Below are positions 16,973 to 25,189 of a stretch of 36,302 bases of DNA, one piece after another (the stretch's first letter is position 1; each line of letters starts with the position of its first letter). Location of the stretch: NCBI RefSeq assembly GCF_014199685.1, contig NZ_JACHNZ010000039.1, positions 1 to 36,302 on the forward strand, in the 5' to 3' direction. Under the pieces are notes generated by a model. The model had not been told where the DNA came from and made no database searches. It saw only the letters and a list, made by a program, of their open reading frames with translations. The position numbers were made by a program, and so were the translations under genes. The stretch comes from Sphingosinicella soli. GTDB lineage: Bacteria; Pseudomonadota; Alphaproteobacteria; Sphingomonadales; Sphingomonadaceae.

Positions 16973-17098
16973 TGAGTCCGGACCCTATTATCTCAAGCCC
17001 CAATGCATTGCAGAGGCTTCTTGTTCTATAGTGCGATGGTTAGTGTGTATGAGGCGAGAATCGTTTTTGGATGATTGCGCTCGAAAGGTGATGGGATT

Positions 17099-18127
17099 GT
17101 GCAGACCGGTCTTTCCGCGTGGGTATTTGCGATTGTTCGGGCGCTTGAGGACGCTGCTATCGATACCGCGCAGCTGCTGCGCGGGATTGGTATGGCGCCC
17201 GAGAAGGTTGGTGACCTTCAGCATCGCTATTCGCAGGAACGAGTTACCAGCCTGTGGATCGCGGCTGTCGAGGCGACGGGAGACAGCAATTTTGGGCTGA
17301 AGGTCGCACGCCACATACGGCCATCGACTTTTCACGTCGTGGGCTATGCAATGTCTTGCAGTTCTAGCTTGAAGAGAGCGGCCGAGCGTTTTGCACACTC
17401 TGCCCGGCTCATTTCAGATGCTGCTGTTGTCGATTTCTCGAAGATTGGCGACGACTATCTCTTGAAGGTCGACCTTCATACAGGTGGACGCCAGCCTATT
17501 TACCAAACGATCGATACCATACTAGCGGGCTTCCTCATACTCTGCGAATGGATCCAGAGCGCACCTGTCGTACCCTTGGAAGTCAAGTTCCGGCACCGCA
17601 AACCTCAGGATGAAAGCGACTACCTCCGGATTTTCCGCTGCCCGATCCGCTATGGGCAGAAGGAAAACAGCATTCTCTTCCGGGGTTCCGACCTTGAGCA
17701 GCCCGTTCCGTCGGCAAATGAGGAGCTTGCAATGCTGCTGGATGAAATGGCAGCTCGTCACCTTGCCTATCGTTTCACCAGCCATTTTTCGCTCAAGGTC
17801 CGTGATGCTCTTGTTGGCCAGTTACCGAACGGGGAGCCGAGCAAGCAGGAAACCGCGCGCCTCCTTGGTATGACGGAGCGCACCTTGCTTCGTCGGCTGC
17901 GCGATGAGAATACTACCTTTCAGGAGCTGCTTGACCGACTGCGCGAAAAATTGGCGTTTGATTATCTACGCCGCGACGATCTTACGATGGAGAAGATCGC
18001 CTATCTGCTTGGCTTTTCGAGCAGCAGCGCCTTTTCGCGTGCCTTTGTCCGCTGGACAGGGCAGCGGCCAAGCGAATGGCGCGACGGTCGGCCCCGCCTG
18101 GGTGCCAATGGCGAACTTCTGGATTAG
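17099..18127 (+). CDS. AraC-family transcriptional regulator
   Basis: The 342-residue protein has an N-terminal arabinose-binding-like/oligomerisation domain (about 10-200, with LLRGIGMAPE and FGLKVARHIRPSTFHVVGYA). A C-terminal pair of helix-turn-helix motifs follows (about 235-325: QETARLLGMTERTLLRRL, then MEKIAYLLGFSSSSAFSRAF and the WTGQRPSEWR tail). I chose GTG 17099, which follows an AAAGGTG ribosome-binding-like stretch; a TTG at 17075 is possible. Regulators of this OruR/ArgR-like branch often sit beside catabolic clusters and respond to the substrate. It converges with the SDR gene; their stop codons overlap (TTAG, 18124-18127). Its target is probably the divergent promoter region near 24371-24757, which is inference. 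Confidence 0.88.
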   Translation: MQTGLSAWVFAIVRALEDAAIDTAQLLRGIGMAPEKVGDLQHRYSQERVTSLWIAAVEATGDSNFGLKVARHIRPSTFHVVGYAMSCSSSLKRAAERFAHSARLISDAAVVDFSKIGDDYLLKVDLHTGGRQPIYQTIDTILAGFLILCEWIQSAPVVPLEVKFRHRKPQDESDYLRIFRCPIRYGQKENSILFRGSDLEQPVPSANEELAMLLDEMAARHLAYRFTSHFSLKVRDALVGQLPNGEPSKQETARLLGMTERTLLRRLRDENTTFQELLDRLREKLAFDYLRRDDLTMEKIAYLLGFSSSSAFSRAFVRWTGQRPSEWRDGRPRLGANGELLD

Positions 18128-18888
18128 TCGGTCGTAGAGAGCGCAAGCTCAATGCCCTTGATGGATGGGCCGGCGCTCCAGCCGCCGTCAACGAGAAGGG
18201 TTTGTCCGGTAACGTAACTTGCGTCGTCGCTCACCATGAAATGAACGACGGCTGCGAGTTCCTCGGGCCTGCCGATACGGCCGAGCAGGGTGAAGACATT
18301 TGCGTTGCGCGCCACCATGTCGGGCGCCTCGTTCATTGCGAGCGGCGTATCGATGATGCCGGGGGCGACGCAGTTCACGCGGATGCCGGCAGGTCCATAT
18401 TCGACGGCGGCGGTCTGGGTGAGCGAGATGATACCTGCCTTCGTTGCGGCATACTCGCCCCATTGCACAAAGCCGCGAACAGCCGTGATGGAAGATATGT
18501 TCACAATCGCGCCGCCTCGCGTCATCCGTTTCGCAGCTTCACGAATTCCCGTTTGTACGCCCAGAATGTGGAGGCGCCAGAACCGCTCGGAGCGTGCGGG
18601 TTCGGAGTTCGCGAGGAGCGCGCCTTGAGCGATACCCGCATTGTTGACGAGTATGTCGAGCTTACCAAATCGTTCGACCGCTGCTTCGCACAGGGCGGTA
18701 ACCTCATCGGGCTGCGCGCAGTCGGTCCTGCGAAATTCACAGCCCCAGCTTGCGGCCTGCGCCTCATGATCGTGGATATCGGCGATGACGACCCGAGCGC
18801 CCGCACGTTGCAGGCGCTGCGCAATCGCGGAGCCGATGCCAGACCCACCGCCCGTCACGATCGCCACCTTGCCGGTAAGATCAAACAT
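18124..18888 (-). CDS. Short-chain dehydrogenase/reductase
   Basis: A classical SDR of 254 residues, probably oxidising a secondary alcohol or reducing a ketone with NAD(P)(H). Visible motifs are TGGGSGIG (12-19) for the cofactor, NNAG (82-85), the catalytic triad S133, Y146 and K150 (YAATK), and VNCVAPGIIDTPLA after them. An acidic residue follows the second strand (VVIADIHD), which favours NAD(H). Start at MFDLTGKVAI (ATG 18886-18888); the frame stays open upstream but inside the next gene. The ATG overlaps the NTF2-like gene's stop (TGATG). It is the last gene of the leftward operon. The substrate is unknown. Confidence 0.92.
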   Translation of the reverse strand: MFDLTGKVAIVTGGGSGIGSAIAQRLQRAGARVVIADIHDHEAQAASWGCEFRRTDCAQPDEVTALCEAAVERFGKLDILVNNAGIAQGALLANSEPARSERFWRLHILGVQTGIREAAKRMTRGGAIVNISSITAVRGFVQWGEYAATKAGIISLTQTAAVEYGPAGIRVNCVAPGIIDTPLAMNEAPDMVARNANVFTLLGRIGRPEELAAVVHFMVSDDASYVTGQTLLVDGGWSAGPSIKGIELALSTTD

Positions 18889-19319
18889 CAGGAGAACTCC
18901 AGTTCTTGAGGAGCCTGCAACCCTAGCTGCCGCATTAGCGCGGCGGTATCCCAGAGGCTGCGTTCGAGCGTGATCTTTCCATCGGAAAATGCGTGGATTG
19001 TCATCCCACGAACGGAGGTCTTTTTTCCTGCTGCCGGCAAGCCTAGAAAGTTCGTGCGGTGATCGATCTCCCAAGTCCATTCGAGGCAGCCGCCCCGTTC
19101 GTCACCATGGTATCGTGCCGCCTGGAAGACATGGTGCGAAGCATTGGGATCGGTGTTTTCGAAGGTCTTGAACCAACGGCGCAGCGCTTCGCGGTCATTG
19201 TCGATACGAACGCCGAAGTTCATGTCCTCATATTCAAATTTTTCCGGATAGTTGGCCATGAGTGCCTCGAGCTGATTGTCGAAAAGTTCGAGCCAGTTCT
19301 GTTCCCATGCGAGATTCAT
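18888..19319 (-). CDS. NTF2/SnoaL-like protein, copy 1
   Basis: The 143-residue product has the size and look of the NTF2-like (SnoaL) cone fold, used by small hydrolases, isomerases and binding proteins. It begins MNLAWEQNWLELFDNQLEAL and contains YEDMNFGVRIDND, EWTWEIDHRTNFLGLPAAGK and ITLERSLWDTAALM. It is clearly related to the protein at 24758-25189 (same length, shared FLGL-AAGK, ED-NFG and LERS-WD blocks). That second copy opens the rightward operon. Tightly overlapped with neighbours (ATGA upstream, TGATG downstream). Function unknown; a role in handling a pathway intermediate is likely. Confidence 0.82.
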   Translation of the reverse strand: MNLAWEQNWLELFDNQLEALMANYPEKFEYEDMNFGVRIDNDREALRRWFKTFENTDPNASHHVFQAARYHGDERGGCLEWTWEIDHRTNFLGLPAAGKKTSVRGMTIHAFSDGKITLERSLWDTAALMRQLGLQAPQELEFS

Positions 19320-20302
19320 ATCGATCTCCCAATAATGCCTTGTCGTGCGAGCGTAAAACGCGCGATGCTGGCCCGGCTGACAACCTCCTGAAAGGCTCCG
19401 GTTCCGATGCGGCCATCATGCAGCCACTGCACCATGCCTTGATAGTAAAGAACGCTGACATAGGGCGCCCAAGGTGCCCACGTCTCGAAATGCCCGGAAA
19501 GTGCAAAGTGTGCGCCGTCCTCGTCCTCAACGGTCAGCGCGAACCTGTCGGGGCGCAGGCTACTGCGTTCCGTACGCCCTTCACCCGCGACAAGGGCTCT
19601 GACATTGCCACTGCGCATCACATATCCATGCAGCACTGGACCGAAACGTGACATGTCCGACGGATCAAGCGCCATCAAGGCGTTGACCGAGAGGTCGTCG
19701 CCGAAATGGGCCTGAATGAACACTGCGCTGCCGTTGTCGCGTTCGAGACGGGGCCCCCAGCTATGGTCCATCGTTGCAAGGCAGGTAAACCGATGTGTGA
19801 CACCGCGAAGCTTGAGTGCGCCATCGACTTTCCCTGTCATATCGAAATGACCAGCGAACGCTTTGTCCCAGGCTCCACCTAAACCTTTCCTCCGGGCAAG
19901 AGGGTCTTGATCGGGATCGTTGAAATCCTGTGGACGCATCAGCCCATGGAAGGTGAAGTGCAGCTCCGTGTCATCGATGCCCAGATAATCGATGCGGTAG
20001 TCCCGCGGGGCATTGAGCACCTTCACCTCGAGACCATTGCGAAGTGAATAGTGAGATAGACTCGCAGGGCAGGGGATGTGCTGTTGATTGTCGGTGTAGG
20101 CTAGGCCTTCCCAACTGAAAGCGCAGTGATCGAAAATGGTGATATCGCTGAGGCAGACGCCGAGACCGGGGCGGAATACGGTGTAAGCCGCGCCTGATAT
20201 TCCAACTTCCGGAATCCAGAAGGGGAAATAGTTTGTTTCGGCCCAGCTTTCACGATGTGCTTCCGGTACCGCGTGGAACTCCACATCTTCGGGTTTGATC
20301 AT
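19316..20302 (-). CDS. 328-aa protein of unknown function
   Basis: A soluble protein rich in aromatic residues and beta-strand-like segments, with no signal peptide or membrane segment. Notable blocks are WAETNYFPFWIPEVGISG near the N-terminus, ELHFTFHGLMRPQDFND in the middle, and TCLATMDHSWGPR around residue 180, where a conserved-looking His-Ser-Trp stands. The pattern recalls the lipocalin-like AttH/CrtC-type or DUF7064/7065 proteins found in catabolic clusters, but I cannot assign it firmly. ATG 20300-20302. It lies 10 nt after the 172-aa gene and overlaps the NTF2-like gene by 4 nt. Co-transcription with the TonB receptor suggests a role with the imported compound. Confidence 0.72.
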   Translation of the reverse strand: MIKPEDVEFHAVPEAHRESWAETNYFPFWIPEVGISGAAYTVFRPGLGVCLSDITIFDHCAFSWEGLAYTDNQQHIPCPASLSHYSLRNGLEVKVLNAPRDYRIDYLGIDDTELHFTFHGLMRPQDFNDPDQDPLARRKGLGGAWDKAFAGHFDMTGKVDGALKLRGVTHRFTCLATMDHSWGPRLERDNGSAVFIQAHFGDDLSVNALMALDPSDMSRFGPVLHGYVMRSGNVRALVAGEGRTERSSLRPDRFALTVEDEDGAHFALSGHFETWAPWAPYVSVLYYQGMVQWLHDGRIGTGAFQEVVSRASIARFTLARQGIIGRSI

Positions 20303-20312
20303 GACATCAACC

Positions 20313-20831
20313 TCACTCTCCCGTTCCAGCGATAAGCGCTTCTATCTCCGGTACGGTGGAGGGATCATTTTCCCAGCCCTGCATCAGCACCCAACTCCGC
20401 TCGCGAAGCAGCTGGGTCGATGAGGCGTCAAGAAGTGCGCGGACGGCGGCCCTTCCGATAGCATCCTTACGCGAAGCGAGGCCAGCTGCGATTTCGCCAA
20501 TTGCACTGCGAAGCGCAGCGATGGCGGCGACAATATCCCCAGGGGACGCCTTCGCGCGCTCGAGAACGACAATGCCACGATCAAGTGTAAAGCTGAGCGC
20601 TTCGGAATCTGCGGCTTGCGCAATGTCCTGCGCGAGGTAGACGAGCCGGCCCAATTCGTCACAGTCATAAGCATGGGTGTGCGGTAGCCTATCGGAAATG
20701 AGCGTGAGAAGCCCGATCACGATTGAGACCTGTTCCTGCGCCATCTTGTCGTGTGGATCGACCGACGGTGCAATCACTTCGGTGAGCGATTTTAATACCG
20801 CTTGCAGTGCAAGTTCGGGGCGGATTTGCAT
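20313..20831 (-). CDS. 172-aa helical protein of unknown function
   Basis: The product is predicted to be almost wholly alpha-helical and soluble (long runs such as EQVSIVIGLLTLISDR, LSFTLDRGIVVLERAKA and SPGDIVAAIAALRSAIGEIA). No catalytic motif is recognised. The start is the ATG at 20829-20831, which overlaps the stop of the phosphotransferase gene (TGATG). Small helical proteins of this kind are seen directly after phosphotransferase-family genes in degradation clusters, so the two may form one complex. That is inference from position. Confidence 0.68.
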   Translation of the reverse strand: MQIRPELALQAVLKSLTEVIAPSVDPHDKMAQEQVSIVIGLLTLISDRLPHTHAYDCDELGRLVYLAQDIAQAADSEALSFTLDRGIVVLERAKASPGDIVAAIAALRSAIGEIAAGLASRKDAIGRAAVRALLDASSTQLLRERSWVLMQGWENDPSTVPEIEALIAGTGE

Positions 20832-22030
20832 CAAATCGCCTCCTCAAGGCGGGAACGCAATTCTTCGAGGAGCGGATAAGCGAGGCCCATGAGCCAGACA
20901 AGCAGAACATCCTGGTGAGATTTGCCATTGCGTGCGTTTCGAAAGCCCGCGCCAAGGACAATGACGATCGCCTTGTAAGCAGAAAGAACACGGTAAAAAT
21001 GCAAGGTTGCCGGAATCGCCGGCAGGCCGGAAGCTTCTTCGTAGCGAGCCAGGAACTGGGTTTCAGGAAGAAGCCCGCAGGTCAGAAAATCGCCGCCTTC
21101 GGAATAGTGGCCAAAGGCTGGACTCATTGTCCAGGCAAGGTCCTCGTGCCGGTCGCCGATGTGCGCGAGTTCCCAATCGAGCCAAGCCGTGATCCTCGCA
21201 CTCTCTTCATCGAACAGAAAATTACCTGTCCGATAGTCGGCATGGATGATCGAATGCCGATCGGCCCTGGGCAGATTGTGCCGCATCCATCCGGCAGCAA
21301 AGCGCATCAAAGGGATGTCCTCGCCGGCATCCTCTTCCCACACGCGTTCCCACCAATTGAGCGCCCATTCTGCTGCGCGGTAAGGTGTATCGGGTTTGTC
21401 GAACGCCGTCAGGGCAGGGTGATCGATCGGCGCTTTATGGATGAGAGCCAGCTGCGATAGAAAATGTGGAGTGAGCCGCTCGCGCAGCTCAATGCCGAGA
21501 TTGATGCCGAGGCCCGTGACGTTGCTGGTTGAACGCGATGGTTTGGTAACGCCTTCGCTGAACCCGTAAATGAGGGCGGGATAGGGTAGAAATGTCGCGT
21601 CCGGATCGACCCAATATGCCTTTGGCACCGGCACGATGCCTTCGAACAGGGATAGCATTTGATGCTCCCTTAGCCTGCTTGTCTCACACACCGATGCGGC
21701 CGGTTCCATCCGTAGAACCAGCCTTGTCAGCGATGGCGATCCGTCGGGCGGAATCCAGTCCAGCGTAAACGCCATCTGCAGCTTTGAAGCGCCGCCTGTC
21801 AGCCAATGCGGATCGACAATGGAAAAATCGCCTGAATGAATTGTGGCAATGAGTGCCCGAACACCTTCAACAAGCCGTTCGAGATTTGCACCACCGAAGG
21901 ATGGTCCGGGACGAAGTTCGAGTTTGCGCCGGAGCACACGATCGATCTCGCGTTCGACCGGAAACCTTTGACTGAGACGTTCAATCCATTCAGCAGTTGG
22001 GCGGTCTTTGTCGATGACATCATATGTCAT
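20831..22030 (-). CDS. Phosphotransferase-family protein (APH/choline-kinase fold)
   Basis: The 399-residue protein has the APH-type kinase core. HADYRTGNFLFDE is the catalytic loop (D in HAD-x3-N) and AWLDWELAHIGDRHEDLAW holds the metal-binding D-x-E/D region. Upstream, LVLRMEP contains Arg where the ATP-binding Lys is often found, which may matter. The substrate is probably a small hydroxylated molecule rather than an antibiotic, given the operon. I start at MTYDVIDKDRP (ATG 22028-22030); a TTG frame extension to 22087 would be read through the hairpin at 22051-22078. No strong ribosome binding site is seen. Confidence 0.8.
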   Translation of the reverse strand: MTYDVIDKDRPTAEWIERLSQRFPVEREIDRVLRRKLELRPGPSFGGANLERLVEGVRALIATIHSGDFSIVDPHWLTGGASKLQMAFTLDWIPPDGSPSLTRLVLRMEPAASVCETSRLREHQMLSLFEGIVPVPKAYWVDPDATFLPYPALIYGFSEGVTKPSRSTSNVTGLGINLGIELRERLTPHFLSQLALIHKAPIDHPALTAFDKPDTPYRAAEWALNWWERVWEEDAGEDIPLMRFAAGWMRHNLPRADRHSIIHADYRTGNFLFDEESARITAWLDWELAHIGDRHEDLAWTMSPAFGHYSEGGDFLTCGLLPETQFLARYEEASGLPAIPATLHFYRVLSAYKAIVIVLGAGFRNARNGKSHQDVLLVWLMGLAYPLLEELRSRLEEAI

Positions 22031-22050
22031 GGCAGCAGGCCTGCAATAAG

Positions 22051-22078
22051 CGGCGCCCGGATCGTAGTCCGGGCGCCG
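22051..22078 (-). terminator. 10-bp hairpin between TonB receptor and phosphotransferase genes
   Basis: CGGCGCCCGG (22051-22060) pairs perfectly with 22069-22078 across an 8-nt loop, starting 9 nt after the receptor's stop codon. There is no T-run after it (CTTATTG), so it may be a partial terminator or an RNA-stabilising stem that lowers expression of the downstream genes relative to the receptor. Confidence 0.55.
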
Positions 22079-22087
22079 TTCGTTCAA

Positions 22088-24370
22088 TCAGAAATTCAAG
22101 CGGGCTTCCATGCCGTACGAGCGTGTCGGGCCTCGGTAGTTGACTGTGAAGAAGCCCAGCAGCGGCACGACTTCCTGAAAGTATTTCTCGTTTGTGAGAT
22201 TGTCGCCGTAGGCAGAGATTTCCCAGCGATCTCCGCTCTTAAGCGAGAGACGTGCTTTCAGGAGGCTAAGTGGCTTTCGGCGCGTTCCCGGCGTGTTCGC
22301 GACGTCCCACCAGATCGAGCCATAGTGGTTGTATTCGACACGCGGGACCAGGCTGAGGTCCCCGCCAAGCTCGATTGTCTGGCTCGCGCCAAGGTTGAGT
22401 GTGGATTTGAACGCGCCAGGCGCGACATTGCCATTGAACGCCGGGTTGCCCGCAAAATCACTGACTCGCCCGTGAGTATAGCCGTAACCGCCGAACAGGC
22501 GCGTACCGGTCGGGAGTTGCAAGTCGAAATCGATATCGAAGCCTTTCAGCTTCACCTTGTCGATACCGATCGTGGTCTGAAGACCAACGGTTGGATAGAA
22601 TTCAAACTGCTGAGCGCCAGAAATGTTGGTCTTGAACACGGCGGCGTTGACCGAGAGGCGACGGTCGAGGAGGCGCGCTTTTGCACCGATCTCGTATGAG
22701 GTCGAAATTTCCTTGTCGAACCCATCCTGCACATAGACCGAACTCGCAGGAAGCCCGGCATCTTCTGCGGCGGCGATCAGCGCCTCGCGGGAGCCGATGG
22801 GGTTGAAACCGCCGGACTTGAAGCCCTTGCCGTAGCTCGCATAGACACTGGCGTCACTCGAGATTTCGTACGAAACGCTCGCCTTCGGCTCGAACTGCTT
22901 GAACGTGCGGTCCGCATCGCACTCGTCAATCGGCTTTCCCGTCAGTGCAATACAATTATTGTAACTGACCCCGGTGAGCGGGTTGATCGCAGCGGAAGCG
23001 GCCTCGGAAATTGTGCGCTTCTCAGTGTCATAGCGACCCGCGAGATTGATGCGCAGCTGATCGGTGACATTGAACTGAACGCTCGCAAACGGCGCATAGC
23101 TCGTTGTCCGATAGAGCGGATTGCTGAACGACAATGTTGGACGGGGGGAGCCGGCAGGATCGATGACCCGGGGGTCGTCAGGCAACAAGCCGTCGCTGTC
23201 GATGCTGATCTTGCTGGTCTGGTCACGGGTAAAGCGCAAATAGTAGAAGCCGACCTGCCACTGCAGAGGGCCACCCGTTCCCGAGGTGAGGCGGACTTCC
23301 TGTGAATAGTTCTTATCGAGATATGTGTATTGTTGCACGTTGGCGCCGACTGTTCCAGTGTCGGGAACGTAAGGCGGTGAATCGCTGGCGAAATATTGAT
23401 TGAGACGGTTATAGGCCGAAATTGAGGTGAGTGTCGCCCAGTCGAAATCGTAATCTATCTTGAGCGTGGCGTCGAAGAAGTTCTCACGGAACACGCCCCG
23501 CACATTCGATACGAAATCCATATTGGCATAGTTGGCGTCGAGAACCGGCGGATTGGCGGGAAGTCCTCCAATCCCTGTACCGGCAATCTGCGCGTTGTAG
23601 GCGCTACCGCCGCCACGTGATTTGTGCCCACCTAGCTTCAAGTCGATAGTGAGTCCGTCGCCATTGTCATAAAGAAGACGTCCACGACCATTGTAGCTGG
23701 TGAAACGATGAACCTTCTCACCGGTTACAACGTTTGTGAAAGGACCATCCGTGTCGCGGAACGAGCCGGCAAGTGTGAATCCGAGACCTTCAGTGAGCGG
23801 CCCGCTGATGGTTGAGCTGATTCGCTTGGTGTCAAAATTGCCATAGGCCGCGACAACGTTGCCTTCGAACTCGTCGCTGGGCTTTTTGGTCGTAATGACG
23901 ATTGCACCAGCCGCGGCGTTACGGCCGTAGAGAGCGCTCTGCGGCCCCTTCAGAACCTCGATCTGCTGAATGCCGAACAAATCCTGATTGAAAGGCTTCA
24001 CGCTCGACAGGGTGACACCGTCGATAACAATCGCAACGTTGGGGTCGGAGTTGCGCACGGAGGTCTGGCCGCGGATGTTGATGTAGGCTTCACCTGCGTT
24101 GTCTTCAATGAAGGTGACATTGGGCGTCGTGCCCAGAAAGTCTGCAGGGCGGGTGATGCCGCGCTCCGCGATAGCCAGTTCGGTGACAACGTTGACCGAA
24201 ATCGGTACCTGCACGAGATTCTCGTCACGCTTGGTAGCGGTCACGATGATTTCCTCGATGCCAGTGCTGCTGTCAGTGGCTGGCGCCGTCTGCGCCACCG
24301 CAGGCGCGGCAAAGAATGGAATGGCCAGTGATACGGCCGAAGATGCGCGCAGAAAAATGGTCCTTATCAT
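22088..24370 (-). CDS. TonB-dependent outer-membrane receptor
   Basis: A 760-residue receptor for active uptake across the outer membrane. A signal peptide (residues 1-26, ending AVAQ) is followed by a TonB box-like EEIIVTATKR (about 39-48). The plug domain (to about 165: DNAGEAYINIRGQTSVRNSD, LYGRNAAAGAIVITTKKP) and a beta-barrel ending in MEARLNF come next. It starts at ATG 24368-24370 with a GGAGAGG ribosome binding site just upstream. It heads the leftward operon and faces the rightward one across a 387-bp control region. Sphingomonads use many such receptors for carbon sources, so the ligand is probably the compound degraded by this cluster; a siderophore role is less likely from context. 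Confidence 0.95.
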   Translation of the reverse strand: MIRTIFLRASSAVSLAIPFFAAPAVAQTAPATDSSTGIEEIIVTATKRDENLVQVPISVNVVTELAIAERGITRPADFLGTTPNVTFIEDNAGEAYINIRGQTSVRNSDPNVAIVIDGVTLSSVKPFNQDLFGIQQIEVLKGPQSALYGRNAAAGAIVITTKKPSDEFEGNVVAAYGNFDTKRISSTISGPLTEGLGFTLAGSFRDTDGPFTNVVTGEKVHRFTSYNGRGRLLYDNGDGLTIDLKLGGHKSRGGGSAYNAQIAGTGIGGLPANPPVLDANYANMDFVSNVRGVFRENFFDATLKIDYDFDWATLTSISAYNRLNQYFASDSPPYVPDTGTVGANVQQYTYLDKNYSQEVRLTSGTGGPLQWQVGFYYLRFTRDQTSKISIDSDGLLPDDPRVIDPAGSPRPTLSFSNPLYRTTSYAPFASVQFNVTDQLRINLAGRYDTEKRTISEAASAAINPLTGVSYNNCIALTGKPIDECDADRTFKQFEPKASVSYEISSDASVYASYGKGFKSGGFNPIGSREALIAAAEDAGLPASSVYVQDGFDKEISTSYEIGAKARLLDRRLSVNAAVFKTNISGAQQFEFYPTVGLQTTIGIDKVKLKGFDIDFDLQLPTGTRLFGGYGYTHGRVSDFAGNPAFNGNVAPGAFKSTLNLGASQTIELGGDLSLVPRVEYNHYGSIWWDVANTPGTRRKPLSLLKARLSLKSGDRWEISAYGDNLTNEKYFQEVVPLLGFFTVNYRGPTRSYGMEARLNF

Positions 24371-24757
24371 GTCAATCCTCTCCCGATAGGTCCATCTTGT
24401 GTCCGGAGCGTGTGTCCCGGCGATGGTCTTCTATTGCGCCCCTTAAGACCAGCAATGCGGCGATATTGAAATGCCCGTGCGTGACAACGATTACCCTAGC
24501 GAGACAAATGATTCGCTGGCGGATGCCGGATTTTTGGCTTTGTTGCGTTGAAGCACTGGGCATGCGAGTGGCAGATATCGATATTTTTGGCACGAAAAGG
24601 CACGCAATGTTCCGTGCGGACATAGCGGGGCGGGCGAGGTCGCTTTAGATTTGCCGAATAGACGTTGCGAGGAGGCGCTGGCTCTTGTCAGGTTCTCTCG
24701 CAATGAGAACAATCCGAACACCCGAGCCATATCGGGGTGGAACCTTGGAGGGTGATG
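24371..24757. promoter_or_regulatory. Divergent promoter region with candidate operators
   Basis: No gene is seen in this 387-bp stretch between the two diverging operons. It holds three candidate operators: the palindrome ATATCGATAT (24575-24584), the direct repeat GGCACG-N4-GGCACG (24589-24604, 10-bp period, one helical turn), and GTTCTC-N7-GAGAAC (24692-24710). The direct repeat suits an AraC-type regulator; the last one would suit a dimeric regulator. Promoter boxes were not clear on either strand. Confidence 0.5.
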
Positions 24758-25189
24758 ATGAATCTCAAATGGGCTCAATATTGGATTGGCCTGTTCGCAG
24801 ACAAAACCGATGAGCTGATGACGCTGTACGATCCCGGCATCCAGTTCGAGGATGTCAATTTCGGTTTGCAGATCAATGGGGACCTCGTTGCGCTCCGTAA
24901 ATTCTTCGAGGGCTTCATCATCGAAGATCCAGCCGCAAGTTATAACAAGTTCGATGTATTCGATTATGTAGGCGACAACCGGCTCGGCTCCTTCCAGTGG
25001 ACTTGGGAAACGAAGCATGCGGCCGATTTTCTCGGCCTGTCGGCCGCCGGGAAGATCACGAAGACCCGCGGCATCACTGTCATGGGCTGGAACGAACAGG
25101 GCAAAATCATCCTGGAGCGAAGCATCTGGGACGCGATACCGGTGTTTCAACAGCTCGGTGCACTTCCGGCCGCAGAGGCAGTACAATGA
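24758..25189 (+). CDS. NTF2/SnoaL-like protein, copy 2
   Basis: This 143-residue product is the paralogue of the one at 18888-19319: same length, MNLKWAQYWIGLFADKTDEL at the start, FEDVNFGLQING, ADFLGLSAAGKITKTRG and ILERSIWDAIPVFQQLG. Two ATGs stand side by side; I take the second (24758-24760), because GGAGGG lies 5 nt before it and because it matches the paralogue's start. It opens the rightward operon and overlaps the P450 start (ATGA). It may bind or isomerise the P450 substrate or product; this is only positional inference. Confidence 0.82.
   Translation: MNLKWAQYWIGLFADKTDELMTLYDPGIQFEDVNFGLQINGDLVALRKFFEGFIIEDPAASYNKFDVFDYVGDNRLGSFQWTWETKHAADFLGLSAAGKITKTRGITVMGWNEQGKIILERSIWDAIPVFQQLGALPAAEAVQ

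Larger units (their letters stand above)
13792..16985 (+). mobile_element. IS5-family (IS427-like) element split by an IS91-type insertion
   Basis: The left end GGGTTCGGACCC (13792 on) and right end GAGTCCGGACCC (ending 16985) are imperfect inverted repeats (10 of 12). They are flanked by TA at 13790-13791 and 16986-16987, the target duplication expected for IS5 relatives. The transposase is in two pieces, 13865-14122 and 16474-16972. Removing the inserted segment leaves about 0.85 kb, the usual size. The element ended the Rieske fragment, so it arrived after or with that truncation, and the IS91-type unit arrived later. Confidence 0.85.

Noticed and set aside
18076-18909. Open frame antisense to the SDR gene
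   Set aside because: The SDR has every catalytic residue; the antisense text lacks motifs and a ribosome binding site.
20831-22030. Aminoglycoside-resistance gene
   Set aside because: The kinase fold is shared, but the operon is catabolic and the length and motifs fit the general phosphotransferase family; no evidence supports antibiotic modification.
24491-25186. Minus-strand frame overlapping the NTF2-like gene and part of the divergent control region
   Set aside because: No family resemblance, and it is the shadow of a gene with a paralogue in the window.
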